The position numbers and the translations under genes were made by a program. A DNA stretch of 64,000 nucleotides from Symsagittifera roscoffensis (taxonomy: Eukaryota > Xenacoelomorpha > Acoela > Convolutidae): positions 31,217,932 to 31,281,931 of the forward strand of contig NC_087064.1 in the NCBI RefSeq assembly GCF_963678635.1, given 5' to 3'. The first letter of the stretch is position 1. Every line of letters starts with the position of its first letter. The notes beneath the pieces were generated by a model. That model had not been told where the DNA came from. It saw only the letters and a program-made list of their open reading frames with translations, and did not search any database. Positions 54,905 through 64,000 of this stretch are shown here, in pieces.

Positions 54905-57900
54905 CTGTGGTACACTATTGAATTGTATTTATAAAGGACCTTGTCCTCCTCCTTGCGCTTACAGGCTACGATTCCGTCCTTATTCAGGTACAACAAGTCT
55001 TTCTTCTTCAGGTAAAACTGCTTCAGGATTTTGTAGCTGTCTTCTTCCAAGTCTCCCTTGTCAGGTGCTCCATTCTCGATCCATCTTTTCAGACTGCTCG
55101 TCATTCTATCATTTCGTTGAGCCCTCAGGAGATCCGACAGCCTGTACTTGGCTTTCAAATACGTCTTCACCACGTTCATTTGCCCACTCATTATCTCCGG
55201 AGCATGAGCATCGTCCATCAACTTGACACACCATATCTTTTTCAAAGGCGTCGCTTCTTGCACAGATGGTTCCAGATTGGTACGGACGACCGTACCATGT
55301 GGCAGCAATCTGGTTGGGCATTTTGAAACTGCTATCAGCTCGAGCTCGTCCGCGGCATTATCTATCACAGTGCCCTCTTCATCTGAGGTGTATCTGTCCC
55401 TGTCTGGGTCCTGATGTGTTTCTCGGTCCAGCCCACGCTGCTTCCAGTCTACCAACAAGGAGTGGATTGCGATCTCTGACACATCGTAATTGGAAGTTGT
55501 TTCAGACGTGTTGTCCCAGGACTGGGGTCCCGAGTCAACACTTGAGTCAACTGATTCTCCAACATCATATCCCAAGTTGTCTGAGATGTTTCTCGACTCC
55601 CCGGACAAAACTCTGTCCATTGGTCGCTTTGAACCCGACTCCCCGGACAGAATTCTGCCCCTAGGTGGTCTAGTCAACCTCTCCCCGGACAAATTGTCCT
55701 GCACGGGCTTACAGGTGTCTGACTCCTCCGACAAGTCGTCCTTGACTGGCTCGAAGGTGTCAGACTCCCCGGACATTGTCTCGTCCACGGACGAACAATC
55801 TGGGCTTGGCTCGTATTCCTCTTTTGCATCCGTGAAGTGCACTCTCCTCGTGAAGCTAGCTTTCGACCTGATCCTGACTTCCTCAGTAGCTTGGTTCTGA
55901 TTCAATGTTCCATATTCAGTGAACGAAGTTCTCAACAAGACTTCTTTCGGCATCGAGGTCACCAGCTGGTTGACGATCGACCTGCAATCCCGTTCAACGC
56001 CTCGGCTGCGAATGGACACTGGCCTCTTCTCTGTTCTCTCGGTGACAGTCAACCTCTGCATGGTCTCCATCCATTCACGATCATGCCTATCCACTTCCCT
56101 ATCCAACAAGTCACGGAGTTTTCCCATGACGTCCGGCGCCACGTTCACCGTCTTATTCAATAAAGCGATGCTGTTTATACCCAGCCTGGTCAGTTCTTGC
56201 TGTACCAAGTTGGATCGGACTAGCAGGTCCAACGGAACGGGTTCGCCTCTGGCTAAAAGCTTTATCTCCGCGGCCGTCTCCACTGGAAGGTCAGGGTGTC
56301 CAGGTATAGGATGTCCTGATTTGTCTAACCACCTAGTAAGTGGCAGCTTATCGTAGGTTTCTTTGTCCAGAAAGGAAAACCCGTCTTTGATCTCTGATTG
56401 GTTAGCCTGCTTCTCCTCGAGGCGCTCATAAAATTCTGTCTTTTTACTGAGGCTATCTGCGTTCTGGTGCTTGTCACGGGTACGGTGCTCTATGATCATG
56501 TGGTATCCATCCAGGCGCACGATCCAACGACCAATATAGCTTTGGTCCATCGAATAGGTTTTCAGCCAGGCAAGGGCACGATCATCCACGCGTAACTTGA
56601 AGGGAGCACTCCCCAGGTAGGCCCTGTATTTCTCCACGAACGTGATCACTGCAAACATCTCCGCTTTTGGTGCGCCGTACTTCATTTCAGTATCACTCAG
56701 GACTTTACTCCCGTAGGCTATCGGACGAAGAACTGTTCTCCCGTTCCACTCCTGTTCCTGGTGAAGTATGCCCGATATCGCAACCACTGATGCATCCGTG
56801 TCCAGCACGAACATTCCCTCCTCCGTTGGCATGCCGAGGACCGGTGCCTCGCAAAGTTCACGTTTGATGTTTTCAAATGAGACTTGTGCCTCATCAGTCC
56901 AGGTGAACTTTTTGCCCTTGTTTCTCATCAACCTCTGCATGGGGTATATTTTGTCAGCATACCCCTTGATGAACTCCCGATAATAATTTGCGAATCCAAG
57001 AAAACTCATCAGCTGTGTATCTGTTTTAGGTGCCTTCCAGGTCAGCACCGCTTCAACCGCTTCGGGATCTGGTCTCACTCCATGTTTGTCAACCAGGCGG
57101 CCCAGATACTTTATGGAATCCCTGAGGATTTCACACTTAGAGGGTTTGCATTTCAGACCCGCCTGCTTCATGCAAGAAAACACCTCCTCCAACCTCTCTA
57201 TGTGGTCTTCTAAGGTTGGTGTTGCAATCACTACATCATCGACATAACACATGATGAGATTCCCATACTTCTTAGTGACGCTCGTGAGTGCCTGAGCCAT
57301 CAGTCGCTGGAATGTGGCCGTCGCGTTGCACAATCCGAATGGCATCCTCTTCCACTGGAACAGTCCCAGTTCACACGCGAAACCTGTTTTCTCTCGATCT
57401 TGCTTTCTGAGTGGCACTTGCCAGAATGCTGAGCCCAAATCCAACGTCGTGAAGAACTTAGCGTCTCCCAGCTTGGATAGGCTCTCATCGATGCGGGGAA
57501 TCGGGTATGCGTCCTTTATAGTCACTGCGTTCAGATAACGGAAATCACAACAAAATCTGAGTTGTCCCCCTTTCTTTTTCGCCATGACCACGCCACAAGC
57601 CCATGGGGACTTCGACGGCTCGATCATGTCGTACTCCATTAACATCTCGATTTCCTTCCTACACGCTTCTGACTTGTTTGGGGTCATTCTTCTCGCCCCT
57701 TCCCTATGAGGTACCGAGCCCTCTTCTATCTCAATCTCGTACTCTACAAAATTGCAACAACCTATGTCGGCCTTATGTTTCGAAAAAACATCTGCGTTCC
57801 GATTTAGCACCGCCCTGAGCGAATCTAGTTCCTTGTCAGATATTTTACCCTTCAGATGTTCTATCTCAGGTAGGACAGGCCTATTCGCTGCTAACTCTGC

Positions 57901-59916
57901 TTCCATCGGCCTCTCAGGAAAGTTGGAACAACTAGACAGCCCATCATCTGTTTCCGACTTCATTGAAAACAATTTCCTAGAAGATTTCAATTCAATTACT
58001 CTTTTCATTATACATTCTTGGTTCGCATGTAATGGACATTTAGTTACATCAAACTTCTTCAAGTTCTCCAAACTCAGAAAGTCTGTGTTCAGAGGCAAAG
58101 CGTAGCCAAGTTTCTTTCCCCTCTGTATTGTCACTGTTGTTGCTTCTGTGTTCAATAACACACTCACACACAGTCCGCTCTGAGTGAGTGAGAAGCTTCT
58201 TCCTAAAATAGCCGAGCTTTTACTGTTTGGATTAGCTACCAGACACACCTGTCTGTCATTGCTGAGTTCATTCAAGTTTCTCATTCTAAACGTCGCTACT
58301 ACGGCTTGGTTCGGTTTTAATCTAACTTTTCGATCCAGAAAAATCGGCACCTTGGCCTGATTAATTAAGATCTTATTAAGGGGTCTTTTCTCATACTTTC
58401 TTTCAGGATCCTTGATCCTAATCAATCCGTCATTGAGATCAATCGTGACGTCAAAGTTGCGAACGAAATCCCTTCCTAGGATGAACTGGTCGGATTCGTC
58501 CAAATTCTCTACTACTAGGAAACTCATCCAAAGATGTCTCCCTCCGAGCTGTAGTGAGATGATCGGGGTTCGTCCGGCGACATAGATCGCTCCCTGATTG
58601 GCAGCTGCCAACCTGATGCTAGTCGGTATGAGATCCGACCTATCGAAACCCATGTCGGTCCATGTTTTGACTGGCATGACACTAACCACTGCTCCCGTGT
58701 CTAGCAGTCCCTTTACTGAAAGTTGTCTGCCTTGCACGTCCAGAACGTGTGCGGCCAGATCGGCCTCGCAACCAATATGCACCGCATCTTGTTCGAGCAT
58801 CGCGTTGTGTCCGATTCGTCTGACCTTCAGCTCCTCTTGACCAATGTATATCCGGCCAACCTGATCGTTCGCATCAGTTATGTGAGCTTTCGTGTAGATA
58901 TTGATGCCATCCACATTCATCAGAATCGGGTAAGGGCCATGGTCATCGATATAATGTCCATCCACTTTCATCAGCCTCGGACCTCCCGTTGTGAGCAGCG
59001 CTCGCACTGCCCTGGAGTCCAGTTTGGGATCCTTCTCCTTCAGGTAGTCGGCATAGATGTCCAGGTGGACTAGTGTAATCTCGGATGGCTCACTCAAGTT
59101 CTTGACCACCTGGTGCCCTGCGACTGAGATGATGGACATTATTTTGGTCCCCGCCTTCGTCATGCCGAAAGTCTTGCCAGATATAACGTTCAGTTTTAGT
59201 CCCTGTTTCTTGGGTTCCTCTTTGTCTTCTGCTTTTGTCGTTTTACCCAGGACATTAAGACTTTCCCGAAGATCTGTGCTCTCCAGCTCCGATCTTACCC
59301 ATTGCTCCACTTCTTTCGTGGCTAGGTCCTGTTTGACATTCTGCAGAGCTGTCCTTGCCGCCAGGCCGTAATCCACCTTGAGTGGGCTAGACGACTCTGT
59401 TTCGAGGTTCGAGGCTACCACCTCATCAGGCCATGTCTTAACCTTTTTGGTCGTGAAAGTGCTCGGTGTCGTCTCCTTTTTCCGAGATTCAGCCTCGTTC
59501 ATCAGACGTGCTCGACTGGCCTTGACACCCGAAAGCGCCTCTTCGTGGCGGGGATGTTTCGCGTCCGCTACTGCGTCCCAAAATTGAGTACAATCCGACT
59601 TGAAGTGTCCCTCCAAATTACAGAAGAAACACCTCGGACCATATTTCATGATGAGCCCTCTCACGTACTCTTCATGATCCTCGTCGGTCGCGTCAGCGTC
59701 CTCGAGAAAGTAGCCTATGGCCTTCATGTTCTGTTTGTATGCAGAACACGCAGAAACGTGATGGTCCATCGAACCACAATTCGCACACGACCTCCTCTTG
59801 TCCATGTCATCGCGAGGTTTGTACCAACTGGAATTCGCACCAGTGTTTGTCCCGCTATAGTTGCCATAATTGCTGTAACGGTTTTGCGCCCTCGGTTTTA
59901 TGAGTAAATACTCGCG
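54799..59916 (-). CDS. Element D: Pol (zinc knuckles, protease, RT, RNase H)
   Basis: The frame is open from just after the gag stop (59917); the first ATG is at 59805, and residue numbers count from it. Two CCHC knuckles: C7, C10, H15, C20 and C59, C62, H67, C72. Retropepsin: LLDTGAVVSV with D369. RT: TLDLGSAFWQ and YVDDVVIA at 854-857. RNase H: D1004, E1049, D1074, D1117. A long linker follows, with five 14-residue tandem repeats at about 1344-1413 (LSGES...). The end runs into the integrase zinc-finger region, where the frame breaks near 54905, consistent with loss of one base. All catalytic residues are present. Confidence 0.88.
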   Translation of the reverse strand, partial: REYLLIKPRAQNRYSNYGNYSGTNTGANSSWYKPRDDMDKRRSCANCGSMDHHVSACSAYKQNMKAIGYFLEDADATDEDHEEYVRGLIMKYGPRCFFCNLEGHFKSDCTQFWDAVADAKHPRHEEALSGVKASRARLMNEAESRKKETTPSTFTTKKVKTWPDEVVASNLETESSSPLKVDYGLAARTALQNVKQDLATKEVEQWVRSELESTDLRESLNVLGKTTKAEDKEEPKKQGLKLNVISGKTFGMTKAGTKIMSIISVAGHQVVKNLSEPSEITLVHLDIYADYLKEKDPKLDSRAVRALLTTGGPRLMKVDGHYIDDHGPYPILMNVDGINIYTKAHITDANDQVGRIYIGQEELKVRRIGHNAMLEQDAVHIGCEADLAAHVLDVQGRQLSVKGLLDTGAVVSVMPVKTWTDMGFDRSDLIPTSIRLAAANQGAIYVAGRTPIISLQLGGRHLWMSFLVVENLDESDQFILGRDFVRNFDVTIDLNDGLIRIKDPERKYEKRPLNKILINQAKVPIFLDRKVRLKPNQAVVATFRMRNLNELSNDRQVCLVANPNSKSSAILGRSFSLTQSGLCVSVLLNTEATTVTIQRGKKLGYALPLNTDFLSLENLKKFDVTKCPLHANQECIMKRVIELKSSRKLFSMKSETDDGLSSCSNFPERPMEAELAANRPVLPEIEHLKGKISDKELDSLRAVLNRNADVFSKHKADIGCCNFVEYEIEIEEGSVPHREGARRMTPNKSEACRKEIEMLMEYDMIEPSKSPWACGVVMAKKKGGQLRFCCDFRYLNAVTIKDAYPIPRIDESLSKLGDAKFFTTLDLGSAFWQVPLRKQDREKTGFACELGLFQWKRMPFGLCNATATFQRLMAQALTSVTKKYGNLIMCYVDDVVIATPTLEDHIERLEEVFSCMKQAGLKCKPSKCEILRDSIKYLGRLVDKHGVRPDPEAVEAVLTWKAPKTDTQLMSFLGFANYYREFIKGYADKIYPMQRLMRNKGKKFTWTDEAQVSFENIKRELCEAPVLGMPTEEGMFVLDTDASVVAISGILHQEQEWNGRTVLRPIAYGSKVLSDTEMKYGAPKAEMFAVITFVEKYRAYLGSAPFKLRVDDRALAWLKTYSMDQSYIGRWIVRLDGYHMIIEHRTRDKHQNADSLSKKTEFYERLEEKQANQSEIKDGFSFLDKETYDKLPLTRWLDKSGHPIPGHPDLPVETAAEIKLLARGEPVPLDLLVRSNLVQQELTRLGINSIALLNKTVNVAPDVMGKLRDLLDREVDRHDREWMETMQRLTVTERTEKRPVSIRSRGVERDCRSIVNQLVTSMPKEVLLRTSFTEYGTLNQNQATEEVRIRSKASFTRRVHFTDAKEEYEPSPDCSSVDETMSGESDTFEPVKDDLSEESDTCKPVQDNLSGERLTRPPRGRILSGESGSKRPMDRVLSGESRNISDNLGYDVGESVDSSVDSGPQSWDNTSETTSNYDVSEIAIHSLLVDWKQRGLDRETHQDPDRDRYTSDEEGTVIDNAADELELIAVSKCPTRLLPHGTVVRTNLEPSVQEATPLKKIWCVKLMDDAHAPEIMSGQMNVVKTYLKAKYRLSDLLRAQRNDRMTSSLKRWIENGAPDKGDLEEDSYKILKQFYLKKKDLLYLNKDGIVACKRKEEDKVLYKYNSIVYHSCTRPNCSFAHMIRWDIKAWTKCITGYKNDSNGRD
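55567..55776 (-). repeat. 42-bp tandem repeat inside element D pol
   Basis: Five units of 42 bp encode MSGESDTFEPVKDD, LSEESDTCKPVQDN, LSGERLTRPPRGRI, LSGESGSKRPMDRV and LSGESRNISDNLGY. The units keep a CTCCCCGGACA-like core on the plus strand and stay in frame. They form a disordered acidic/basic linker between RNase H and integrase. Confidence 0.85.
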
Positions 59917-62007
59917 TTACTTCATACGCAAGTCGTCGGGCGTGGGTACCTGGTCAAGCGACAGGGTGAAGTGAGTGGCCAACATCGTCTTCAACTCCTC
60001 ACTCCTTACTCCATCCATGAACTTCGAAGCGATCGCCAAGTTACGCTCGGATATTCTCTCATCCGGGTTACTTCTCCTCCTGAGCAGTTCAAGGTCATCC
60101 AAGAATTTATCTATTGATTCTTCATCTCTCTGACGTCTCTTCTCGAACTTCACCATGGCCTGGTGCCCTTGTACTCCAGAGCCGAAACGATTCAGCAGGA
60201 TGTCGAATATCTTGTGAGCGCTGTCTCTCTCATTGGCTCTTTTCGCCATTACACAATTTAATGCAGTACCCTCCAGGTTGCTCGTCAGCGCGCTGCACTC
60301 TTGTTTCTTGGAGAGATTCTCTTCCTCAAAGTGTAACTTCATCACCTCTATCCAAGTATCAATGCAGCCATCTGACTCGTCTTTATATGACTTCGGCTTT
60401 TTCAGTGTTCTTCTTGACCTCTCTCCTCTCTCGGTTGACTTCGAGAGCTTGGTGATGAATGTTTCAAGAGATCTGTTCAGAGGCTCAAACATCGAGGCAT
60501 ACATCGTTGTGTCTTGTGAGACTGTAGTCAGATCTGGTACTGAACTGACTTGTGGCACGGTTGGCAATCTTGTCTCCGGGGTGGCATCTGCCTCCGGCGG
60601 GACTGGATTCGTCCAGCCAGGCCTCTGCGGGGCTGCCCTTGGCCACTCCTTGTTTCTATGTTCGTAGTTCGTTCTCGAGCCTTGCTGGGCTCTGGCACTG
60701 TTGCCCGTACCATCTCCAGCATTCGCGTGGCGTGAGCGCTCCCTTGAGTTGGAATGCTCCTGCCAACTACTCCCATTCAGGATCGCGTCAAGCTTCCGCA
60801 TCATCAAGTCAGATTTGGCGTCCAACCTCTTTTCCAGGCTAGTCATCGTTTGGGCGTAGGTGTTATCATGATCATTCAGTAATCGCTCGATCTCTCTTGT
60901 CATCCTTGCCTCTCTTTCCTCTGACTCTTTATTTGCCTGTGCCAAGCTTTCAGCCAGGCATTGATCGGTGTTACGAATCAATTGAGCCTGATCAAACCTC
61001 GCCTGCGACTTCACGTGCGTTAGCTCATCTTTCAAACTCTCTCGACCATGGTGAGCTCTCTCGTCAACTTGATCTATCTTCTTAGTCATGTCCCGCCTCA
61101 AATCATCCAGGCCATTCATCACACCAGCGAACATATCACTTATGTCACCAGCTGCCCCCAGTGGCGGGGTTAGCCCCAGAGAAGACCAGGTCAGCTGCGG
61201 CTGTAGCCTAGTACTCGATGACGCACCGCCCTTTTGCTTGTGCATTGCCGTCATTAGTCTGTCAAACGTTGATGATGCTCCCATCGTTATCCCATCTGAC
61301 ATAGGCCTGGTCGGCGAGGCAGAAGACGCCTCCCTGCTCATGTCGTTCCTTGGGCACGGCGTGAATTTCACATCCGGATGGGTTATTTCCGGTTGGTCGT
61401 AACTAGAGGATAGACCTCCGGCTTGTAGCGACGTCACGCGCTCCTCGTACAAAGACTTCCAACTTTTCTTTGCCTTCGAGAACGTCTGCTCTTCACCCGG
61501 ACTCATACTCGACATCATCGCGTTGTTGCTCTGTTTGGCCAAAGATGAGTGTGCACTTGTCGGATGTGAATGCTCCTTTCTCCATTTATAGCTCTTAGTG
61601 TCTGATTTGGACATTCCCCTGTACAACACTTCCTCCCGAGGTTCGACCTCGGGACGCTCCGAGGTCTCCTCTGTCCTCTCGACTTCCTCTCGTTCGAGGA
61701 CCTCGTCTGGCTCAAAGTCGGGTCGAATGAGCGTTCGCTCCCCTTCGTCAAAGGGATCCACCAGCGTTTCGCTCGCAGGCTCGGCCTCGGCGCTCCGCCT
61801 TTGATTGCCATCGAGGTTTTTCTCGCTCCTTAGTTTCATTTCGCTCACTGAAAGATCAGGTTGACCTTTAGTCGATTCGTCTTCAGCAAACGCGTCGGAA
61901 GCGCTGCTAAACGAGGTTTGGCTACGCCTAGTTCTAAACTTCCGCGTGCTTCCCTTGCTTAGCCTGGGAATTTTAGTACTCGATCCTAGTGAGTCCCTGC
62001 GCTGCAT
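59917..62007 (-). CDS. Element D: Gag
   Basis: 696 residues from the ATG at 62007 (the frame itself opens with a TTG at 62067). The first third is Ser/Arg/Glu-rich and disordered. A long coiled coil follows (DDLRRDMTKKIDQVDERAHH through MTSLEKRLDAKSDLMMRKLD). Then comes a Gag capsid-type domain (SDGCIDTWIEVMKLHFEE, ALTSNLEGTALNCVMA, FDILLNRFGSG). It ends at TAA (59917-59919) in the same frame as Pol, and the zinc knuckles lie after that stop. A free Gag would therefore lack a nucleocapsid unless the stop is read through. Confidence 0.8.
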   Translation of the reverse strand: MQRRDSLGSSTKIPRLSKGSTRKFRTRRSQTSFSSASDAFAEDESTKGQPDLSVSEMKLRSEKNLDGNQRRSAEAEPASETLVDPFDEGERTLIRPDFEPDEVLEREEVERTEETSERPEVEPREEVLYRGMSKSDTKSYKWRKEHSHPTSAHSSLAKQSNNAMMSSMSPGEEQTFSKAKKSWKSLYEERVTSLQAGGLSSSYDQPEITHPDVKFTPCPRNDMSREASSASPTRPMSDGITMGASSTFDRLMTAMHKQKGGASSSTRLQPQLTWSSLGLTPPLGAAGDISDMFAGVMNGLDDLRRDMTKKIDQVDERAHHGRESLKDELTHVKSQARFDQAQLIRNTDQCLAESLAQANKESEEREARMTREIERLLNDHDNTYAQTMTSLEKRLDAKSDLMMRKLDAILNGSSWQEHSNSRERSRHANAGDGTGNSARAQQGSRTNYEHRNKEWPRAAPQRPGWTNPVPPEADATPETRLPTVPQVSSVPDLTTVSQDTTMYASMFEPLNRSLETFITKLSKSTERGERSRRTLKKPKSYKDESDGCIDTWIEVMKLHFEEENLSKKQECSALTSNLEGTALNCVMAKRANERDSAHKIFDILLNRFGSGVQGHQAMVKFEKRRQRDEESIDKFLDDLELLRRRSNPDERISERNLAIASKFMDGVRSEELKTMLATHFTLSLDQVPTPDDLRMK

Positions 62008-62485
62008 CGTTTTTAACAAAATGAAAGTATTCGTAATTTGATCGTAATGCAAACGTACCACAAACAAGATTTAGTTAAATCACTTAACGCTGCCTACTCG
62101 ATTCCGTCAGTATCAAAATCTCTCTTAGATCTCTCACGACTAAACTAGTGACTCAGCTAAAGTTACACACAGGGTCTACCCAGTATGGATATAATGCTAA
62201 CTCAACCCGGATGTATAGTATAACAGTATCACTAAGTTTCCACAAGATATAATCGACACACAAAACACAATCGATAATCAGATAAGAATATCCTACAGGT
62301 GACAGCGACCTTTAGTCAGTATCAATTTATTGCCACACAATTTATCAAGTCACTGCTTTGTTAAAATTAAACAATCTTTAATAAAAGCAGTGATGATTCA
62401 GAAATAGATAAATAAAACTTAGTCTTAAAGAAAAAGACTTCCCCCAATCGGAACGATCCGATAGAACGAAGCCCAGGACACAGTC
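62008..62485 (-). other. Element D leader, proximal part
   Basis: AT-rich sequence upstream of gag. It contains no ORF I support. No PBS could be assigned with confidence. Confidence 0.35.
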
Positions 62486-62585
62486 TTCTCAAGTGGGTGT
62501 GTATCTGCCTAATACACCCACCGAGGTCTTCTTTTGGGTGTCCTGCGATTGCCCGAGCTGTCCTACTAAGTAGCTCAAGGCAACC
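62486..62585. repeat. 100-bp direct repeat with hairpin, copy 1
   Basis: Begins TTCTCAAGTGGGTGTGTAT and ends TAGCTCAAGGCAACC. Inside it GTGGGTGTGTAT pairs with ATACACCCAC around a 7-base loop. A second copy starts 185 bp away. Confidence 0.8.
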
Positions 62586-62670
62586 TCTGATCGAAAATTC
62601 GTAAAGTCTATGAAAAAGCTCTCCCACACTCGGACTGCTCCAAGTGCACGAGAGTAGGGAACAATTTTTC

Positions 62671-62770
62671 TTCTCAAGTGGGTGTGTATTTACCTAATAC
62701 ACCCACCGAGGTCTTCCTTTATTTGTTCCCGGAATGCCCGAACTCTCCTATTAAGTAGCTCAAGGCAACC
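62671..62770. repeat. 100-bp direct repeat with hairpin, copy 2
   Basis: Same ends, same hairpin stem and same CACCGAGGTCTTC segment as copy 1. The middle differs where copy 1 has GGGTGTCCTGCGATTG. Confidence 0.8.
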
Positions 62771-63004
62771 ACACAACCAAAATCACAATCAAAAACAATT
62801 TGGTTCGGGTACTTCTAATACACCCAATATAGAATCCAAAGTTGATCACGAATTTCCGGGTCAAAATGGGTCCTTATGATCCTGATAAGCACGCCTAATA
62901 TCCTAATATGATCCTAGTTAAATGGATATTTTCCGTTTCCCAAATTGCCACAGAAGGTTTACTCAAGTCTCTTACCAGGAAGATCGCTTGAAGGTTTAAG
63001 ACAC

Positions 63005-63885
63005 TCCGGAGGGTTACCTCGGAGGGTACCTCAATCACCCAAGTTACTTAGGAGGGTATCCTAATCACCCAAATTACTTCGGAGGGTCCCCCTAAATTTA
63101 CTAAGGAGGGTCAATAAGATGCTTAATACGCTCCGGAGGGTTACTTCGGAGGGTACCTCCAAAATTTTCAAATTTTTTGATCTCGCTTAGAAGGTTCTCC
63201 CACTAGCTTCAAAAAGCGTCAAAACAAGCTAGGAGCTCTAAGGGGAGCTGTTTTAACTTCTTAGGGTGATCTCGTGGAAATTTTCCACTAAGGAGGGTTG
63301 CTAAAGGGTTTAGCTGACTCCGGAGGGTCACTTCGGAGGGTCCCCCCAAAATCAAGAAAAAGGGTTATCTCACCGCAGTAAAGCCTCTGAAAGCGGTCTA
63401 CCTGACTTAAAACTAGGTTGGCTAAAAAATGTTTTGATAAAATTTTCTGCCGCTCGGAGGGTTGCCCGTGATTTGGACCCTCCGAACCAACAAATTCTAA
63501 AACATTTTTTCTTTTCCGAAATAATCAACCCAAAAACGGTTGCGATTCGAAAAAGTGGTCAAAAACGTCGACTTATGGTACCAAAATTATCCCGATCGGA
63601 TCACTAGTCTTTGAGAAATCGCCAAAAACGCGTTCAACAAAATGGCCTTTTTTCACCACCTATATAGGTTCTGAAAGACTTTTTCCGCAATTCCGGTCGA
63701 AAGTGCCTAAAAATACTTGAAATGAGCGTAGCAGCCCTGTACGGCACTGGAATAATACAAAAAACCGGACCAAAATTGGTTTAGAAACAAAAATTTGGCC
63801 AAAAACTATCAAATTTGGACCCTCCGATTCCTTCTTTTTCCAAACCTTAAGTCGTTAGCTCTATCCACGGAGCTACTCGGAGGGT
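63005..63885. repeat. GGAGGGT motif array
   Basis: About 12 copies of GGAGGGT (mostly CGGAGGGT) on the plus strand and two of ACCCTCC, irregularly spaced. Paired arrangements such as CTCCGGAGGGTTAC then TTCGGAGGGTACCTC recur near 63010, 63130 and 63320. No ORF covers them. Upstream of gag of element D on the minus strand they read ACCCTCCG. Confidence 0.75.
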
Positions 63886-64000
63886 TGCCAAAAAATTTCT
63901 CTAGTAACCGAGCACGTTGTGCTAGCACGCTCCTAACGCAAAAAATTTTATCGCTCTAACTCTAAAAACTCAAAAACTCGATCCCCAAAATAGATTGACA
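63886..64000. other. Window end, nothing recognised
   Basis: Short AT-rich end with a GAGCACGTTGTGCTAGCACGCTC palindrome-like stretch near 63909. No gene. Confidence 0.3.

Larger units (their letters stand above)
48438..62007 (-). mobile_element. Element D: Gypsy element with macro-like and SGNH domains
   Basis: Minus-strand block, visibly richer in GC than everything around it. Order: gag (62007-59917), in-frame stop, zinc knuckles, protease, RT, RNase H (to 54799), one-base frame change, integrase with a C-terminal macro-like domain (to 52526), 368-bp spacer, SGNH ORF (52071 to the gap). Pol order is Ty3/Gypsy. The LTRs are not identified: the 5' one may be beyond 64000 and the 3' one in or beyond the gap. 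Few disabling changes compared with element A suggest it is young or recently active. Confidence 0.75.

Noticed and set aside
62367-62627. Minus-strand ORF over the 100-bp direct repeat
   Set aside because: Short, no domain, and the repeat's hairpin conservation is at the nucleotide level.

Overview
This is a eukaryotic nuclear window, visibly AT-rich, with GT-AG spliceosomal introns, very little host coding sequence and a heavy load of LTR retrotransposons. The one host gene I can name is a folate-biopterin transporter (BT1/FBT family), visible as four + strand exons (28612-28718, 30170-30768, 31014-31395, 40911-41248). That family is best known from protists (kinetoplastids, apicomplexans, oomycetes and other stramenopiles) and plants, so a protist is my best guess. 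The retroelements look like metazoan-type Ty3/Gypsy lineages and the species cannot be fixed from sequence alone.

Layout. 1-2.8 kb: AT-rich intergenic DNA with a dispersed repeat (R1), a degenerate tandem repeat (R2) and a 195-bp foldback. 2.84-8.96 kb: element A, a decayed 6.1-kb Gypsy element on the minus strand with 206-bp LTRs about 8% diverged. 9.96-27.91 kb: element B, an 18-kb plus-strand LTR element with 403-bp LTRs differing at about 6 sites. It carries leader stem-loops, a small ORF, gag, protease, RT, RNase H, integrase, a Pro/Ser/Thr-rich ORF, an env-like ORF with signal peptide, further P/S/T-rich ORFs and a small intron near its 3' end. Its reading frames are broken by several TAA stops and single-base shifts, some at A homopolymers. 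28.6-41.2 kb: the transporter gene. One intron holds a 683-bp TIR element, and its 9.5-kb last intron holds element C, a wrecked antisense relative of element A. 41.9-47.6 kb: more R1 and R2 copies. 47.7-48.2 kb: the C-terminal end of an unrecognised protein next to a 200-N assembly gap. 48.4-64 kb: element D on the minus strand, much richer in GC than the rest.

Element D is the most interesting part. It encodes a coiled-coil-bearing Gag, an in-frame stop just before the zinc knuckles, protease, RT, RNase H and integrase. The integrase reading frame ends in a domain that resembles a macro (ADP-ribose-binding, TARG1/OARD1-like) domain. Downstream, in the position an env gene would take, is a separate long ORF containing a complete SGNH/GDSL-hydrolase motif set and a second, degenerate SGNH-like region. 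Its upstream leader has a 100-bp direct repeat carrying hairpins and an array of GGAGGGT motifs. A Gypsy-type element combining a macro-like domain with an SGNH hydrolase is my leading candidate for an undescribed system in this window.
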